DNA of 64,000 bases, taken from Ciona intestinalis. Taxonomy: Eukaryota; Chordata; Ascidiacea; Phlebobranchia; Cionidae. The notes under the pieces are model-generated. The model was given only the letters and a program-made list of their open reading frames with translations. It searched no databases and was not told where the DNA came from. The DNA lies in NCBI RefSeq assembly GCF_000224145.3, contig NC_020174.2, forward strand, positions 584,520-648,519. The letters are read 5' to 3'. Both the position numbers and the translations under genes were made by a program. Below are positions 46,851 through 57,900 of the stretch, piece after piece (position 1 is the stretch's first letter; the number at the start of each line of letters is the position of its first letter).

Positions 46851-49800
46851 TTACTGTTGCATGGGTTCAGCAAAACGTTGTTGAAGCGAATTCTCCGCTT
46901 CTTTAAGTTGAGTTAAAACTTCCGCAAACCCTTCTTCTTTTTCCAGCTCAATCTTCGTTTCTTTGAGAATTTCTAAAACTGCCTCCATTTCCAAACCGTC
47001 TGCCTCATCTGTGTCAAAAAATACAAGATGATTCCAACATATATATAGTAGGGCGGGGATAGATGCGACATGTATTTATACTATTTCTCGTTCCATTTGG
47101 TAGTATAGACAAAGAACATTCAAAGTATTAATTCTTCTACCACTACACTATACCATAATTGGTTTACCACATATAGTGGTTAAAACGCGCTATCGACGAA
47201 CGAATAAGAATAGCGTAACGTATATCCTCGCGTGACGGCCAACAACAGCTAGGTAATCCTTTAGCTGGTGGCCACCTGAAATTTTGGTTTCAAAATGTTC
47301 TATAGCCCTCACTGATACCTGCTGTCTAATTTTTTTTTCAAAAAAGTCGGGCGTTCGTGTCGAAAATTAACTTTAAAAATGCGCAAAAACATGCTGTGTC
47401 ACCGTAATTCGTCTGATTTGCGTAAGGTTAACGATTTATTACGTCACAATCGCGGTCTGTTACGTCACAATAGTGGTATATTACATACGTTATAAGACGG
47501 TATAGCCTTGTTTTTCCCCACTGTTTTAACGTAGGAATCAAACGTAACAATACGCATTCTATGACGTAATAATCCAACCTTGGTTTAATTCATAACGGCT
47601 GATGTGGAAAATACGGTGACGCAGCACGATTTCGCGCACTTTCAAAAGTTAATTTTGGACACGAACGCCCGAGTTTTTTCAAAAAAAAAATATACAATGA
47701 GTACCAGTGAGACCTAAGGAACATTTTGAAACCAAAATTTCAGGTGGCCACCAGCTAAAGGATTACCCGACAGCTATACCATGCCTATGTCCTGTTTCAC
47801 ACATCTTGTGTCCGCTTATAAGTTACCACGTATGTAACTTTGTGAGTGTATGTTTCGGAGGAGTTTTTAAATGAATGGCTGACCATTTGGAGAACCTTAT
47901 AGTGACCACTGGGTCAAATAATCACCGTTAAGTGACTTGCCCAATGACGCGTACTTTGTTTTGTATTAAGCGATTTCGTTATAGGTTTCCAACACTAACT
48001 TGCCGCTGTTTACCTGTATCACTTGTCTCCATTACACGGTTCGCTGACTTGACCATCAGCTTGGCAGAATCGCCCATAAGAATCGGGCCATTCCTGAATA
48101 CAAATGCCCCCTTTGCGAGGTTGAACGCTTTCATGGCTGTTCTGGCTGCTTGTACCCACTCCCTTGTTCTTATGTACAAATCGGAGAGTTTGCCTGTTTA
48201 ATACAGTTTACTTTATAATAGAGCAATGAAATTATATTATAGTAGGATGGGGGAAGATAGGACACCTTTTCATTCTATTTTACCGTACACTTTGATAGTA
48301 AATAAAGAACATTCAAGAAATTATAAACCCTTGTCTTCGCGACTTTTATAGACCGTTGTTTAAATCACGACCAGGATATTTATATATTTTGTGCTAAAGG
48401 TGTCCCATCTTCCCCCACCCCACTATACGTATATTTATCCGCGAGAAACATTTCGGGGCAACGACATTAGTCTTTATACCACGAGGTCATATTTTATGCA
48501 CCTCGTTCAGTTAGGGTGCGGTATACCAGTGCTATAACCCAGAAGTTTCGTCTATGCAACATACCAACAACATATTATTCCCAGCTCCCAGACTGCTGGC
48601 AATGCTATATACAAACACACACGGCGTTATATCTTGCCCAAGTTCCTATGCTTTCTTACACATGGTTGTTGCGACACTGCATCGTTTCTCTCCATCCGAC
48701 CCCAGCGCACATTTCCTAACAGAAATCGACTCCTTGTATTTTGCTTCTGCTTCTTCATACTTACCAAGCTCCTTATTACAATCTCCCATAAACCGGAGGT
48801 ACGAAGCTATGTTCACATCTGCAGTCTGTAAATAAAATGTGGTTAAAAATAAAAATAAGTAACTTGCAAAAATAAATGTCAGGTGTCTAAAAATGTTGGT
48901 GTTTTCAACTTTGTATATTTTGTCTGGTTTTATTCATAGCGGGTTTAAACAATTGCCGTTTAGTTACCTATTCGTTTTTTGCTGTTTTAATTTATTTAAT
49001 TTTCGTTTGACAAACACGTTTATATAAACATATACTCTCCCTTCGTGGCCAGAAATATAACCAAGCTGTGGATCAGTGTCATATATATCGAAACATTAAC
49101 GTATAATTAGGCCTAAAAGATATAGATTTAAACTTTACTTACTTGTCGTCCTATCAATGCTCTTTTCATTTTCAAAACCTCTTCGTATGTTTCCAATGCA
49201 TCTTTGAAACTGTAACAAAACGAGCTAATGAAAAAGTTGTTTTGGTTTAGTGAGTTTTTATACTTTTCTGTTCAGCCGTTCTTACCAGGTAAATACAATA
49301 TTTGTTGTCTTGCCCACGAATACACACGCTATGTATCGGTAAGGATTCGCCAATCATCGTACAAGTTCCATGCAATTAAGCGCCTAAGTACTGCACAACG
49401 GCGCTAGATTAAAGTAAGCATATCGTACTTACTTTTTCAAGTTCTTGTAGCATAAAGCCATCCCGTTCCTGACTTTTATTGTATCATGGTTGATGGCTGA
49501 CTTGTAGAAGCCATCGTAGTGATCCCTGGATTCTTGATAACTCGCAAGGGAGGCTTCGTAGTGGCCTTCCTTGTAAAACATCCAGCCTTCCGAGTCTTTT
49601 ATATCTGCCAAACCCTTTAAGCACTCTTGTGGCAATGTTCCTTTCAGATCCTCATAGATTTTAACCGCGTCATTAAGCCTTGATTTTGCTTCTGCTGTGT
49701 TAATTTCAATTAAGCATTGAGCGTGAAGACTTAGAGACTGTGCCAGCTCTAACCGGATTGTTGGGTCTTTACCCAACACTTGTCTGCGATGTTTCACGGC

Positions 49801-52180
49801 CTCTTCGTACCATCGGCTTGCGCTGCTGAATTTGAGCGAATGCACCCACGATTTTCCCAGCAGTTCATTGCTAGCCGCCAACTTTCGATTGTCCGTTGTA
49901 CTTTTCAAGGCCCTTTTCAAGCATTCTCGTGCTCCTTCGAAATCTTGCAGAAAGAATGATATTTCCCCATGCAAATGCCAGTCAAACCGTGATTCCAAGT
50001 AAGCATTGATTGCTGAAGGATTAGATTCACCATCACCTTGCACAAATGCTTCCAGTGCTCTTTTTAAGCCAATTCCAATCTGAAAGAAATCTAAAATCCC
50101 TTGCTTACCAATTGCGTCTATAATAGGTTGAGCCGTGAGCTTACTAAGTACAGATATGGCGTCGCTTCTTAAATACAGCTTTAACTTTGCTTCTTTTACA
50201 AGCGACTCCGCGTAGCGTAAGTTGTGAACCGACTTGCTTGAAAATTCTCCCAATATCTCAGCTGATGACGTCAGAGCTTCTCCGACGTCACCGCTTAACA
50301 TCTTAAGATGTGGAATTAGCATTGGAATTGAATGAAACAAGGAACGCTTCAAGATCTCAGGAGAACCAAGGTTTTCTTGGGCGATGGACACTCCAAATTG
50401 CGCAAGGTCCTGTTGCAGTTTACTTCTACGTAACCCAACATTAGACTTATAATATTTTTGCAAACCGGAAGTGGTCGTTTCAATTTTCTTCTTAAAATTA
50501 GAAGTGTCTCCAAACACAAATTTAACTCTAGCAAGTAATTCTTGTTGCACCAATGCTTCTTCTGTTTCCTCGGATAGAGAGGTTGTTGTATCATCAAGGA
50601 ATTTAACAAATTGGTCACCAAAGTGTAATTTTTCCACAAATCGCTCAGTAATTTTAAATTGCAAACCATTTGGAGCAAAAGCCTTCCAATCAGTAGCTAC
50701 ATCAAGAAGGTTAAAGTTTGTCGACTCTTCTTTCGCATTTTCAACCAACTGAGTCTGGCCTATGTTCATCATGATTACATTGAACAGTGTACCGTAGCAT
50801 TGGAAGTATTTTCGTACCCCCTCAACGTTATTCTTTTGATCTAACAATAAGAAACTGTTGAATGCATTCTGTGGATTTGCGTCACCTAGTGCTGGATGCC
50901 CGGTATCTACATGAGCGAATGGACAAGGCGCAGAACCAAGCATTGTCTCCACTTCCCCAGCAGCACAAGAGAGCATGCCGTAATATGCCTTGTTCAGTCG
51001 TTCATTCAATTCTCTCATTTCTTCAACCTTTTTCTTCTCATTCTCTTCGTTCTGGTCTTCAGAACTGTACTTACCGAGCATAGGTGCTGGAAGTGAACCC
51101 TCCGCCTCCCGAACAAGTTTTATATGAAGCGTTTTCACTTTTTCTATCGCATTAAGGACGTTGCCATCTGCTCCATTACATGACAAGACCACTTCCTGAC
51201 CAAGAGCATTTAACCTTTCATTCATTCTCTCTGCTTCTACACCTTGATTACCACTTAAACTTCTTCCAGCTGATAAGAACATTGATCTTTGCATAAAAGT
51301 AACGACATTCTGCTCTCCATGACTGGTCAATTTGTCGGCGCCATCCAGAAGCATATCAAGAGATAAATTTTGCGGGGCTGTCTCCTCACTTTTCCCGCAG
51401 ACGTCTTCAAACAGGTCAGCCTTCTTTTCTTTTGGTATTTCTGTTAAACAAAGTTTATAATACAACCTTATTTTTTACTATTTAGATATATAGTAGGGTG
51501 GGGGAAGATGGGACACATTTAGCACATAATATTCAAGTATCCTGATCGTGTTTTAAACAATTAACAACGGTCTATGGGAGTCGTGGGGATAATTTTTTAT
51601 TATTCTTTAAATGATTTTTGTTTACAACCAAATAAGACGAAAAAATAATTGAAAATGTGTCCAATCTTCCCCCACCCTACTATACTATAGGCTTTATAAC
51701 GAAGCTCTGTGCTACCAATAATACACACATGATGTTACCTATTCAATGAAAAACTACTACAGTTATAGGAACTCGTAAAAACATGGAATAACAATTCCTA
51801 ATTCACAAATTGACTGTAAAAGTGAACCATGTTTTGACAAACATCTTGCTTAATTCAGTAAATCAATAACTAATTGTGTACCTCTCTATTTAGTAACTGT
51901 TTGTTTTGTGTATGTAGTAAGTATATACTTTTATTACTATTCAGCAAACATCAATAAATTTGATTGGAAGTTATTTATCCTCACATATAACGGGCAATGA
52001 CAGTCGTTATAACTTGAATGTCCTGTATTAGACACTCCGTGCCCGCTTGTGTAAATTAATAGGTGATTCATTTTGGAGTGGGTTTTTAGTGTAATATATA
52101 TGGCCGACATTTTAGACAACCATTAAACACAAAATACCTTCAACTTTTGTCTTCTTACTATCTTGCTTCGAGTCTTCCAT
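46851..52180 (-). CDS. Unrecognised 873-aa protein with TPR region
   Basis: Six exons: 52180-52138, 51440-49433 (a single 2-kb exon), 49209-49143, 48825-48660, 48193-48014, 47008-46851, with continuous phase and a TAA at the end. I do not recognise the family. The first roughly 50 residues are Lys/Glu/Asp-rich (MEDSKQDSKKTKVEE). Residues up to about 450 are largely helical and include charged runs (EENEKKKVEEMREL). From about residue 500 there are tetratricopeptide-like helix pairs with kinesin-light-chain flavour: FEGARECLKRAL, ASRWYEEAVKHRRQVLG, ASLASYQESRDHYDGFY, DALETYEEVLKMKRALIG and YEEAEAKYKESISVRKCALG. A Glu-rich tail ends FAEPMQQ. No signal peptide or membrane segment is seen with this start. 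TPRs suggest a scaffold or adaptor; the function is unknown. Confidence 0.88.
47040..47140. mobile_element. Truncated MITE in TPR-gene intron
   Basis: Left end TATATAGTAGGGCGGGGATA and the interior TTCCATTTGGTAGTATAGAC and AAAGAACATTCAAAG are present; the right half is missing. It lies immediately upstream of the last exon's acceptor. Confidence 0.75.
47222..47935 (-). mobile_element. Inverted SINE interrupted by a 516-bp TIR element
   Basis: The SINE part 47222-47251 (TATCCTCGCGTGACGGCC, AACAACAGCTA) resumes at 47768 (CGACAGCTATACCATG ... GTTACCACGTATGTAACTTT ... GTGACCACTGGGTC). The sequence ACAGCTA occurs on both sides of the inserted element, a likely target-site duplication. Confidence 0.85.
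47252..47767. mobile_element. 516-bp element with about 50-bp terminal inverted repeats
   Basis: Begins GGTAATCCTTTAGCTGGTGG CCACCTGAAATTTTGGTTTC and ends with its reverse complement. Inner parts of the ends (CGTTCGTGTCGAAAATTAAC versus TTAATTTTGGACACGAACGC) also pair. There is no coding capacity, so it is a non-autonomous DNA transposon. The middle has several TTACGTCA motifs. A second copy lies at 55622-56111. Confidence 0.93.
48236..48428. mobile_element. MITE copy in TPR-gene intron
   Basis: Left TATAGTAGGATGGGGGAAGA, right CATCTTCCCCCACCCCACTATA, interior family motifs including AAATCACGACCAGGATATTT. Confidence 0.88.
51486..51685. mobile_element. MITE copy in TPR-gene intron 1
   Basis: TATATAGTAGGGTGGGGGAA at the left and TTCCCCCACCCTACTATA at the right. 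The interior contains AACAATTAACAACGGTCTAT. It is inserted about 45 bases upstream of the large exon's acceptor. Confidence 0.9.
51970..52130 (-). mobile_element. SINE copy, inverted, in TPR-gene intron 1
   Basis: TTATTTATCCTCACATATAA, GACAGTCGTTATAACTTGAA, CACTCCGTGCCCGCTTGTGT and ATGGCCGACATTTTAGACAA mark the reverse-oriented tail and centre. It ends next to the first coding exon. Confidence 0.75.
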
Positions 52181-52520
52181 ATTTGTCTTCTGTATAAACG
52201 CAGGTTAATAATGGTTAGTTTAATTATTGCCTTTATATATAGCAACAATATACAAGTATAGGTCGCTTTAGTTTCAATATGCTATACATCAAATTCAAAA
52301 GCTGCCATGGTTCTGCGTTGCTTTGAATGTGGGTGTTTGTTTACCACGAACTTCCCCCGCTATTCAGAATCTCGTGTATCCGGCTATATGACTTTACATG
52401 ACAATGAATTCAACCCATAGTATTTGTACATTGTCCACATAATGAATAGAGCGGCCAAAGTAAAGTGCCTACAATCGCTTGGTCTGTTTTATAATAACGG
52501 CCGGGAGCGTTGTGGTAATA

Positions 52521-52720
52521 CATATAGTAGAGTGGGGAAGTAGACGATACACATTTAGCACAGAATATTCAAATAGCCTGACCGTGTTTTAAACAATTAA
52601 CAACAATCTATGGGAGTCGTGAAGATACGGTTTTATAATTCTTTAAATGTTTTTTGTTTACTACCAAATGGGATGAGAAAATAGAATAAAAAGGTGTCCC
52701 ATCTCCCCTCACTCTTATAT
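52521..52720. mobile_element. MITE copy
   Basis: Left CATATAGTAGAGTGGGGAAG, right GTGTCCCATCTCCCCTCACT, interior AACAATTAACAACAATCTAT. Confidence 0.85.
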
Positions 52721-53249
52721 CTACTTTGACCAAGTTTTTAATAAACGTTGTACATTTGTTGTCCACACAAGTCAGAATTAAAGTGAGTTAACCAATCCTA
52801 TACGATATGGAATCGCTTTATCTGGTAGGACGTCCAATATTTTTGCAATTAATAGGCGTTGGTGACAAAATACTTGTAACCTATACGGATGTAACAGCGA
52901 TAATTCCTTTGTTATAATTAAGATGAATTTTATAACCTTGTATTTAATAACACAGTTACACGATCCATTATTTTTATCTTTATTACTTTACCTTTGTGTC
53001 GCTTGTACTTCGTTTAGAAATCGTCTCACTTTGTTTCTCGACGAATCTGTACAGAATAAACAGCTTTCAACGCCTTCAGCCCCATATAATCGAGTCTATA
53101 GTTCCTCTTTTGAGAATTATTGCGCCATGAATATAAAACGCACCTCGCTAACCATAGCCTATTTACCACGGTAGAGTTTCAAATTTCGGTTCCTCACACC
53201 CTACAGGTGGCGAAACAATTTTAGGTTCCCTAATTTGCCCAAAAAAGGT

Positions 53250-53574
53250 AATGTAGTGTTGTGGGGTAAGATGGATGCCATTGGCACATAGTATCCCATA
53301 TTTCTTAATATAGTAGGGTGGGGAAGATGGGACACTTTCAGCACGGAATATTAAAATAGGATATAGTTTTATATATTTTTAAGTGTTCCTTGTTTTCTAA
53401 TAAAAGGGACGAGAAAATACAGTTAAAATGTGTTCCATCTTCCCTCTACCCTCCCTTGTTGTGTTTTTAACAATTATATCACGGTTGTATAATTCTGTAC
53501 ATTGTTTCTTTACTACCAAATTGGTCGATAAAATGAAATGAAACATGAACTATTTTACCCCAACCCATTATAAA
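53250..53574. mobile_element. MITE nested inside an older MITE
   Basis: The inner copy at 53309-53454 (TATAGTAGGGTGGGGAAGAT ... CCATCTTCCCTCTACCCTCC) splits an older copy. The old left part is 53250-53308 (TGTGGGGTAAGATGGATGCC) and the old right part is 53455-53574 (TTTTTAACAATTATATCACG ... TTTTACCCCAACCCATTATA). Confidence 0.75.
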
Positions 53575-53654
53575 CAAAAATAAAGAAAAAGGTAATGTAT
53601 CGGCGCCTATAAAGATTGGAATTTAAATTTCACTCGTATTGAAACTTCACTTAC

Positions 53655-53800
53655 CTTTGGCGAACTGGATTGGGTTCAATCAATGTGAACACTGGTTTAA
53701 GAGCAGGAATTGCTTTAGATATTTGACCGCGGTTTTCAATTACGTAGATAGCGCCTCGAATTAAAACTGCTGTAATTACAATTGCTAATTTAAACTTCAT
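53655..53800 (-). CDS. Possible first exon with signal-anchor sequence (uncertain)
   Basis: ATG at 53798-53800 opens MKFKLAIVITAVLIRGAIYV, a good signal or anchor sequence, followed by about 28 residues to a strong donor (AAAGGTAAGTG). Its phase does not join the TPR gene's frame at exon 52138-52180, so it is either an alternative 5' exon that is not coding there, a separate short secreted peptide whose other exons I cannot find, or chance. Confidence 0.35.
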
Positions 53801-54057
53801 TTTGCCTCAAACTTATATCTTCAATAGTCACAATATATCTCCTACCTTCTACACAATACCAACGTCACAGACCTAACATTATCTGTCGCGTGCTTTATAG
53901 CTTTACCTTCGCGCCGAAAAGTTTTACACTTCGTTGGATTCAGATTCTCGTTACGTGGGAAAGCACCCGGTGTATTGAACCACAAACAAGGGACATGATA
54001 AAAGCATGCATGTCCTATGGGTAAGTTAGTGACCAGTTGTTCCTCATATACTGCTTG

Positions 54058-54249
54058 TATATTAGGGGCGGGAGAAGATGGAACACCTTTAGCACATAAT
54101 ATCCAAATATCCTGACCGTGTTTTAAACAAATAACAACGGTCTATGGAAGTCATGAGGATACGGTTTTATAATTCTTTGAATGTTTTTATATACTATCAA
54201 ATGGGACGAGAAAATAGAATAAAAATGTGTCCTATCTTTTCTCACCCTG
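54058..54249. mobile_element. MITE copy
   Basis: Left ATTAGGGGCGGGAGAAGATG, right GTGTCCTATCTTTTCTCACC, interior CAAATAACAACGGTCTATGG. Upstream of EXOC1. Confidence 0.8.
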
Positions 54250-54907
54250 AACACGTCACACAGTTTTAACCAAAGGGTTTAAACCTACCTACCATTATTG
54301 CATTAGTGATGACATAATATTCTACCCCCCCCTCCCGCAAAAAACAGACTTACCTTTTTAAACCCTTTCAATGCCAAATACAGCGATTAAAAGTTTTTTT
54401 ATTATAAACTTTCACGGCAAATACGAGTCTTTGTACTTAAAACTTGTTTTACGTACCCAACACGTAATTCGCTACAAAGACACAAATTTTTGTCCGCAAT
54501 CGCAGCACAGTGGTTACAAAAGGGCTGTGGGCATGTTTGGCAAGAGATTTATTTAGTATAGTAGTCTCTTCTGTACTGTGCTGTCCAAATTGTCAGCCAT
54601 TACGAATACAACACTCATATAAACGAATTCCGTATTAAATGCAAATTTTCATTCTTTTTGTGGATAAGGGTCCGTACATAAACAATCGTATGTAAAGGGG
54701 ATTAGTTTACTGTACATACGTGCATTTATTTTTTGTTAAAGTCTGGTTCATACCATACCGGTACTTACACTCCCCTATAAAAGATCCGGTGTCACTTGCC
54801 ATTCTAGATCATGCGCCGCAAATATTACGACCGCAAATCCGCGCTCAAAATTTTTTTATTATTGTTTTGATTTTAAGCAATACTAGAATTGTAAATTTAG
54901 GTAAACA

Positions 54908-57900
54908 ATGACAGCAATAAAACACGCATTACAACGTGATCTTTTCACCCCACAAGACGAACGACTTCTGGGTGTCGTCCATATTGGTAAGGCTGGTGGA
55001 AAGAAAAAGAAAGCGATTTTATGCGCGTCAGGTAAGAATGAAAATGAATAATTTGTACAATGTGTATTTAAGCTATTCTATATGGATTTTTTTGTGTGGC
55101 TTGCTGTTCATTAAACTTACACTCATAAACAGTCTTCCGTGACGTTACAAATTGGGCAATACATTAATTGAGCAATCAATTAAAAATGATTCCTTTTGAT
55201 GCAGTATGTCATAGGCCATACACATAAAAATAGGGCTAATACATGTCTATCTAAAATGACAGTGCACATGTTATAGTGTTTATAAATAATGTAAAACCAA
55301 CTTCCTTATTCTCGTACAGCTCACTGCTCACATGCCAGACTGCAGAGTATGGCAGGTGCACGCGCGATTTTTTTACAGACTTTCGGTTATGCACGCCACA
55401 ATTTGTCCTACGCACGCCAATTAATTAAACAAAGAAAAAAATACGTATTAAATTAAGTAAGATTTCCTATTGTGGCTTGAAAATGTACATGCTTTGCACG
55501 CAGATTTTTAATGATAGCACGCGCGAGAGCGAAAAATAACCGTCTTGCACGCGCGAGATCTCGTCAGGAACTGCCATACTTTGCAGACTGGCTCACATGA
55601 CTATTTTGGGTAACAAGGTGCGGTAATCCTTTAGCTGGTGGCCACCTGAAATTTTGGTTTCAAAATGTTCCTTAGGTCTCATCGATACCCACTGTATAAC
55701 TTTTTTTTGAAAAAACTTGGGCGTTCGTGTCGAAAAATAACTTTGAGAATGCGCGAAAACATGCTGCGTCACCGTAATTCGTCTGATTTGCGTAAGGTTG
55801 ACGATTTGTTACGTCACAATAGTGGTATATTACATACGTTACAAGACGTTATAGCCTGTTTTTTTCGCATTGTTTTAACGTAGGAATCAAACTTAACAAT
55901 ACGCATTCTATGACGTAATAATCCAACCTTGGTTTAATTTATGTGGATCGTGGAAAATACGGTGACGCAGCACGATTTCGGGCATTTTCAAATTTAATTT
56001 TCGACAGGAACGCCCAAGTTTTAAAAAAAAAAAATATACAGTGGGTATCGGTGAGACCTAAGGAACATTTTGAGACCAAAATTTTAGGTGGCCACCAGCT
56101 AAAGGATTACCACAAGGTGCACCATTTTATCATTATTGCCCTGCTGGTATACAGCTTTTCTTTATTGTATTTTTTACTGATTTCACAATAACTCTTCATC
56201 CTACAGTAACCACTGAACGACCAGTCGAAGTTTTCATCAGCAAGATTAAAAGAGCGGAGAAAGGCGATACTTATAAAAAGCAAAAGGTTTGGCATCTCAA
56301 GGAACTTAAAGTGGTGAATGGGAAAGAAATTGGGGGAAAAGTAAGTAGTGGAACTTGTTTTATTGTAACTCTCAGCGGTGTAAAAAGTGTCTATTTTCGA
56401 TGCCGCCGGCATCGGCCGGATTTTTTTAAAACTGCCGGCAAAAAACGGCTGACGTGGGAATCCGGAATTTATTTACTTCGCCGGCTGCGTAACATTTTGT
56501 TTCGTGTTAACGTATGCGTAAGTTACCTATTCGTGCAGTTCTGACGTAACAAACAGCTTTATATTATCATAAATCCGGCATTTATGCGGAGACAATGGCA
56601 ATTGTGACGTAACATTACCAGCTATGTCGTAATGCACTTGCGGTATTTGATTGCGCCATAATAGGGATTGTGACTAATGTTATACGTAACAAGACGAACA
56701 AATATTTCAACTCGTGTTACGGAATATAAAACACAGACAATCTTAAAGCACTATTAAATTCCCGGTAATTATTATTACAAAGAAAATTCGTTGTAGGTAG
56801 AAACGTGCGAGTTTTTTAAACTGTAGTTGGTAATCGCCGATTAGTTTTATAGTTTTATTAAAGTAGCAATCCTAGTAGAGTATTCATTGCTTAAACTAGC
56901 GTCTGTTATTAATTTCAATGTTGACCGGACAAAGTTTGTCGCGCGTAGTATAAATGACACTATGCTGTATTTATTAGAAAAGCTCAGTAGCNNNNNNNNN
57001 NNNNNNNNNNNNNNNNNNNNNNNNNNNNNNNNNNNNNNNNNAACACAGACAATCTTAAAGCACTATTAAATTCGCGGTAATTATTATTACAAAGAAAATT
57101 CGTTGTAGGTAGAAACGTGCGAGTTTTTTAAACTGTAGTTGGTAATCGCCGATTAGTTTTATAGTTTTATTAAAGTAGCAATCCTAGTAGAGTATTCATT
57201 GCTTAAACTAGCGTCTGTTATTAATTTCAATGTTGACCGGACAAAGTTTGTCGCGCGTAGTATAAATGACACTATGCTGTATTTATTAGAAAAGCTCAGT
57301 AGCAAAACTTTAATTTTACGGCTAAATGTTTAGTCCTGTGACACTTACGCGTGTGTTACACATGAAAATCGTCGCGGAAAACAGACTTCGATCGGGAAAA
57401 GACGAAACATGATTGACACATTTTTAATTAAATTTCTACGCTACGAAGGACCGTGGGAGAAACCATAAGGCTTATATCCAAAAGCCTCGTACATGGTGAA
57501 ATCGGCGCACGAACGCGGGGCTAGATAGAGAGGCAAAATTTGACGTCAGAACACACGCGCCGGGAAAACTGCCGGAAAAATATAAATGCAAACCGGTATC
57601 GGCCGGATTTTTATTTTTTACATGCCTGGTAACTCTGTTATTCAATTACTGTAAGAATATAGTTAGGTTAGCAAACCAACTAAAAGTATCACTATGTTAT
57701 CTGCTGGCCACTAACCCCTAAATACCAACCTCTAACACTTCCCACCAGCTTAAACTGCAACGTACCAGAGGATTCTGTACTAGTGCCAAATTTTTAAAAT
57801 TATTATAAACTTTATTGCTACTGAACTGCTTAAGGGCAGTGTTTTTAAACTATTTTTAAAGACACCTAATACCTGTATGTAGGCACCTGGTCCATGAATT

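Larger units (their letters stand above)
52181..54907. other. Intergenic between divergent TPR gene and EXOC1
   Basis: 2.7 kb that probably contains both promoters. It holds MITEs at 52521-52720, 53250-53574 (nested) and 54058-54249, a SINE fragment near 54500-54640, and a possible signal-anchored exon at 53655-53800. No TATA or other promoter element stands out. Confidence 0.6.
56373..57628. mobile_element. hAT-like non-autonomous transposon in EXOC1 intron 2
   Basis: The left end CAGCGGTGTAAAAAGTG and the reverse complement of the right end, CAGGCATGTAAAAAATA, match as terminal inverted repeats of hAT type. Both are followed inward by CGGCC-rich palindromic blocks (GGCATCGGCCGGATTTTT; right side GTATCGGCCGGATTTTT). 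A perfect 8-bp duplication GTAACTCT flanks it (56365-56372 and 57629-57636). No transposase frame is present. The scaffold length of 1256 bp includes a 50-N gap and a false internal repeat, so the true element is probably shorter. Confidence 0.88.

Noticed and set aside
50349..50752. Frames overlapping the 2-kb TPR exon on both strands
   Set aside because: They are alternative frames of a long, in-phase coding exon.
54371..54556. 61-residue frame upstream of EXOC1
   Set aside because: It runs into a SINE fragment (GCACAGTGGTTAC, GTCCAAATTGTCAGCC follow) and has no coding features.
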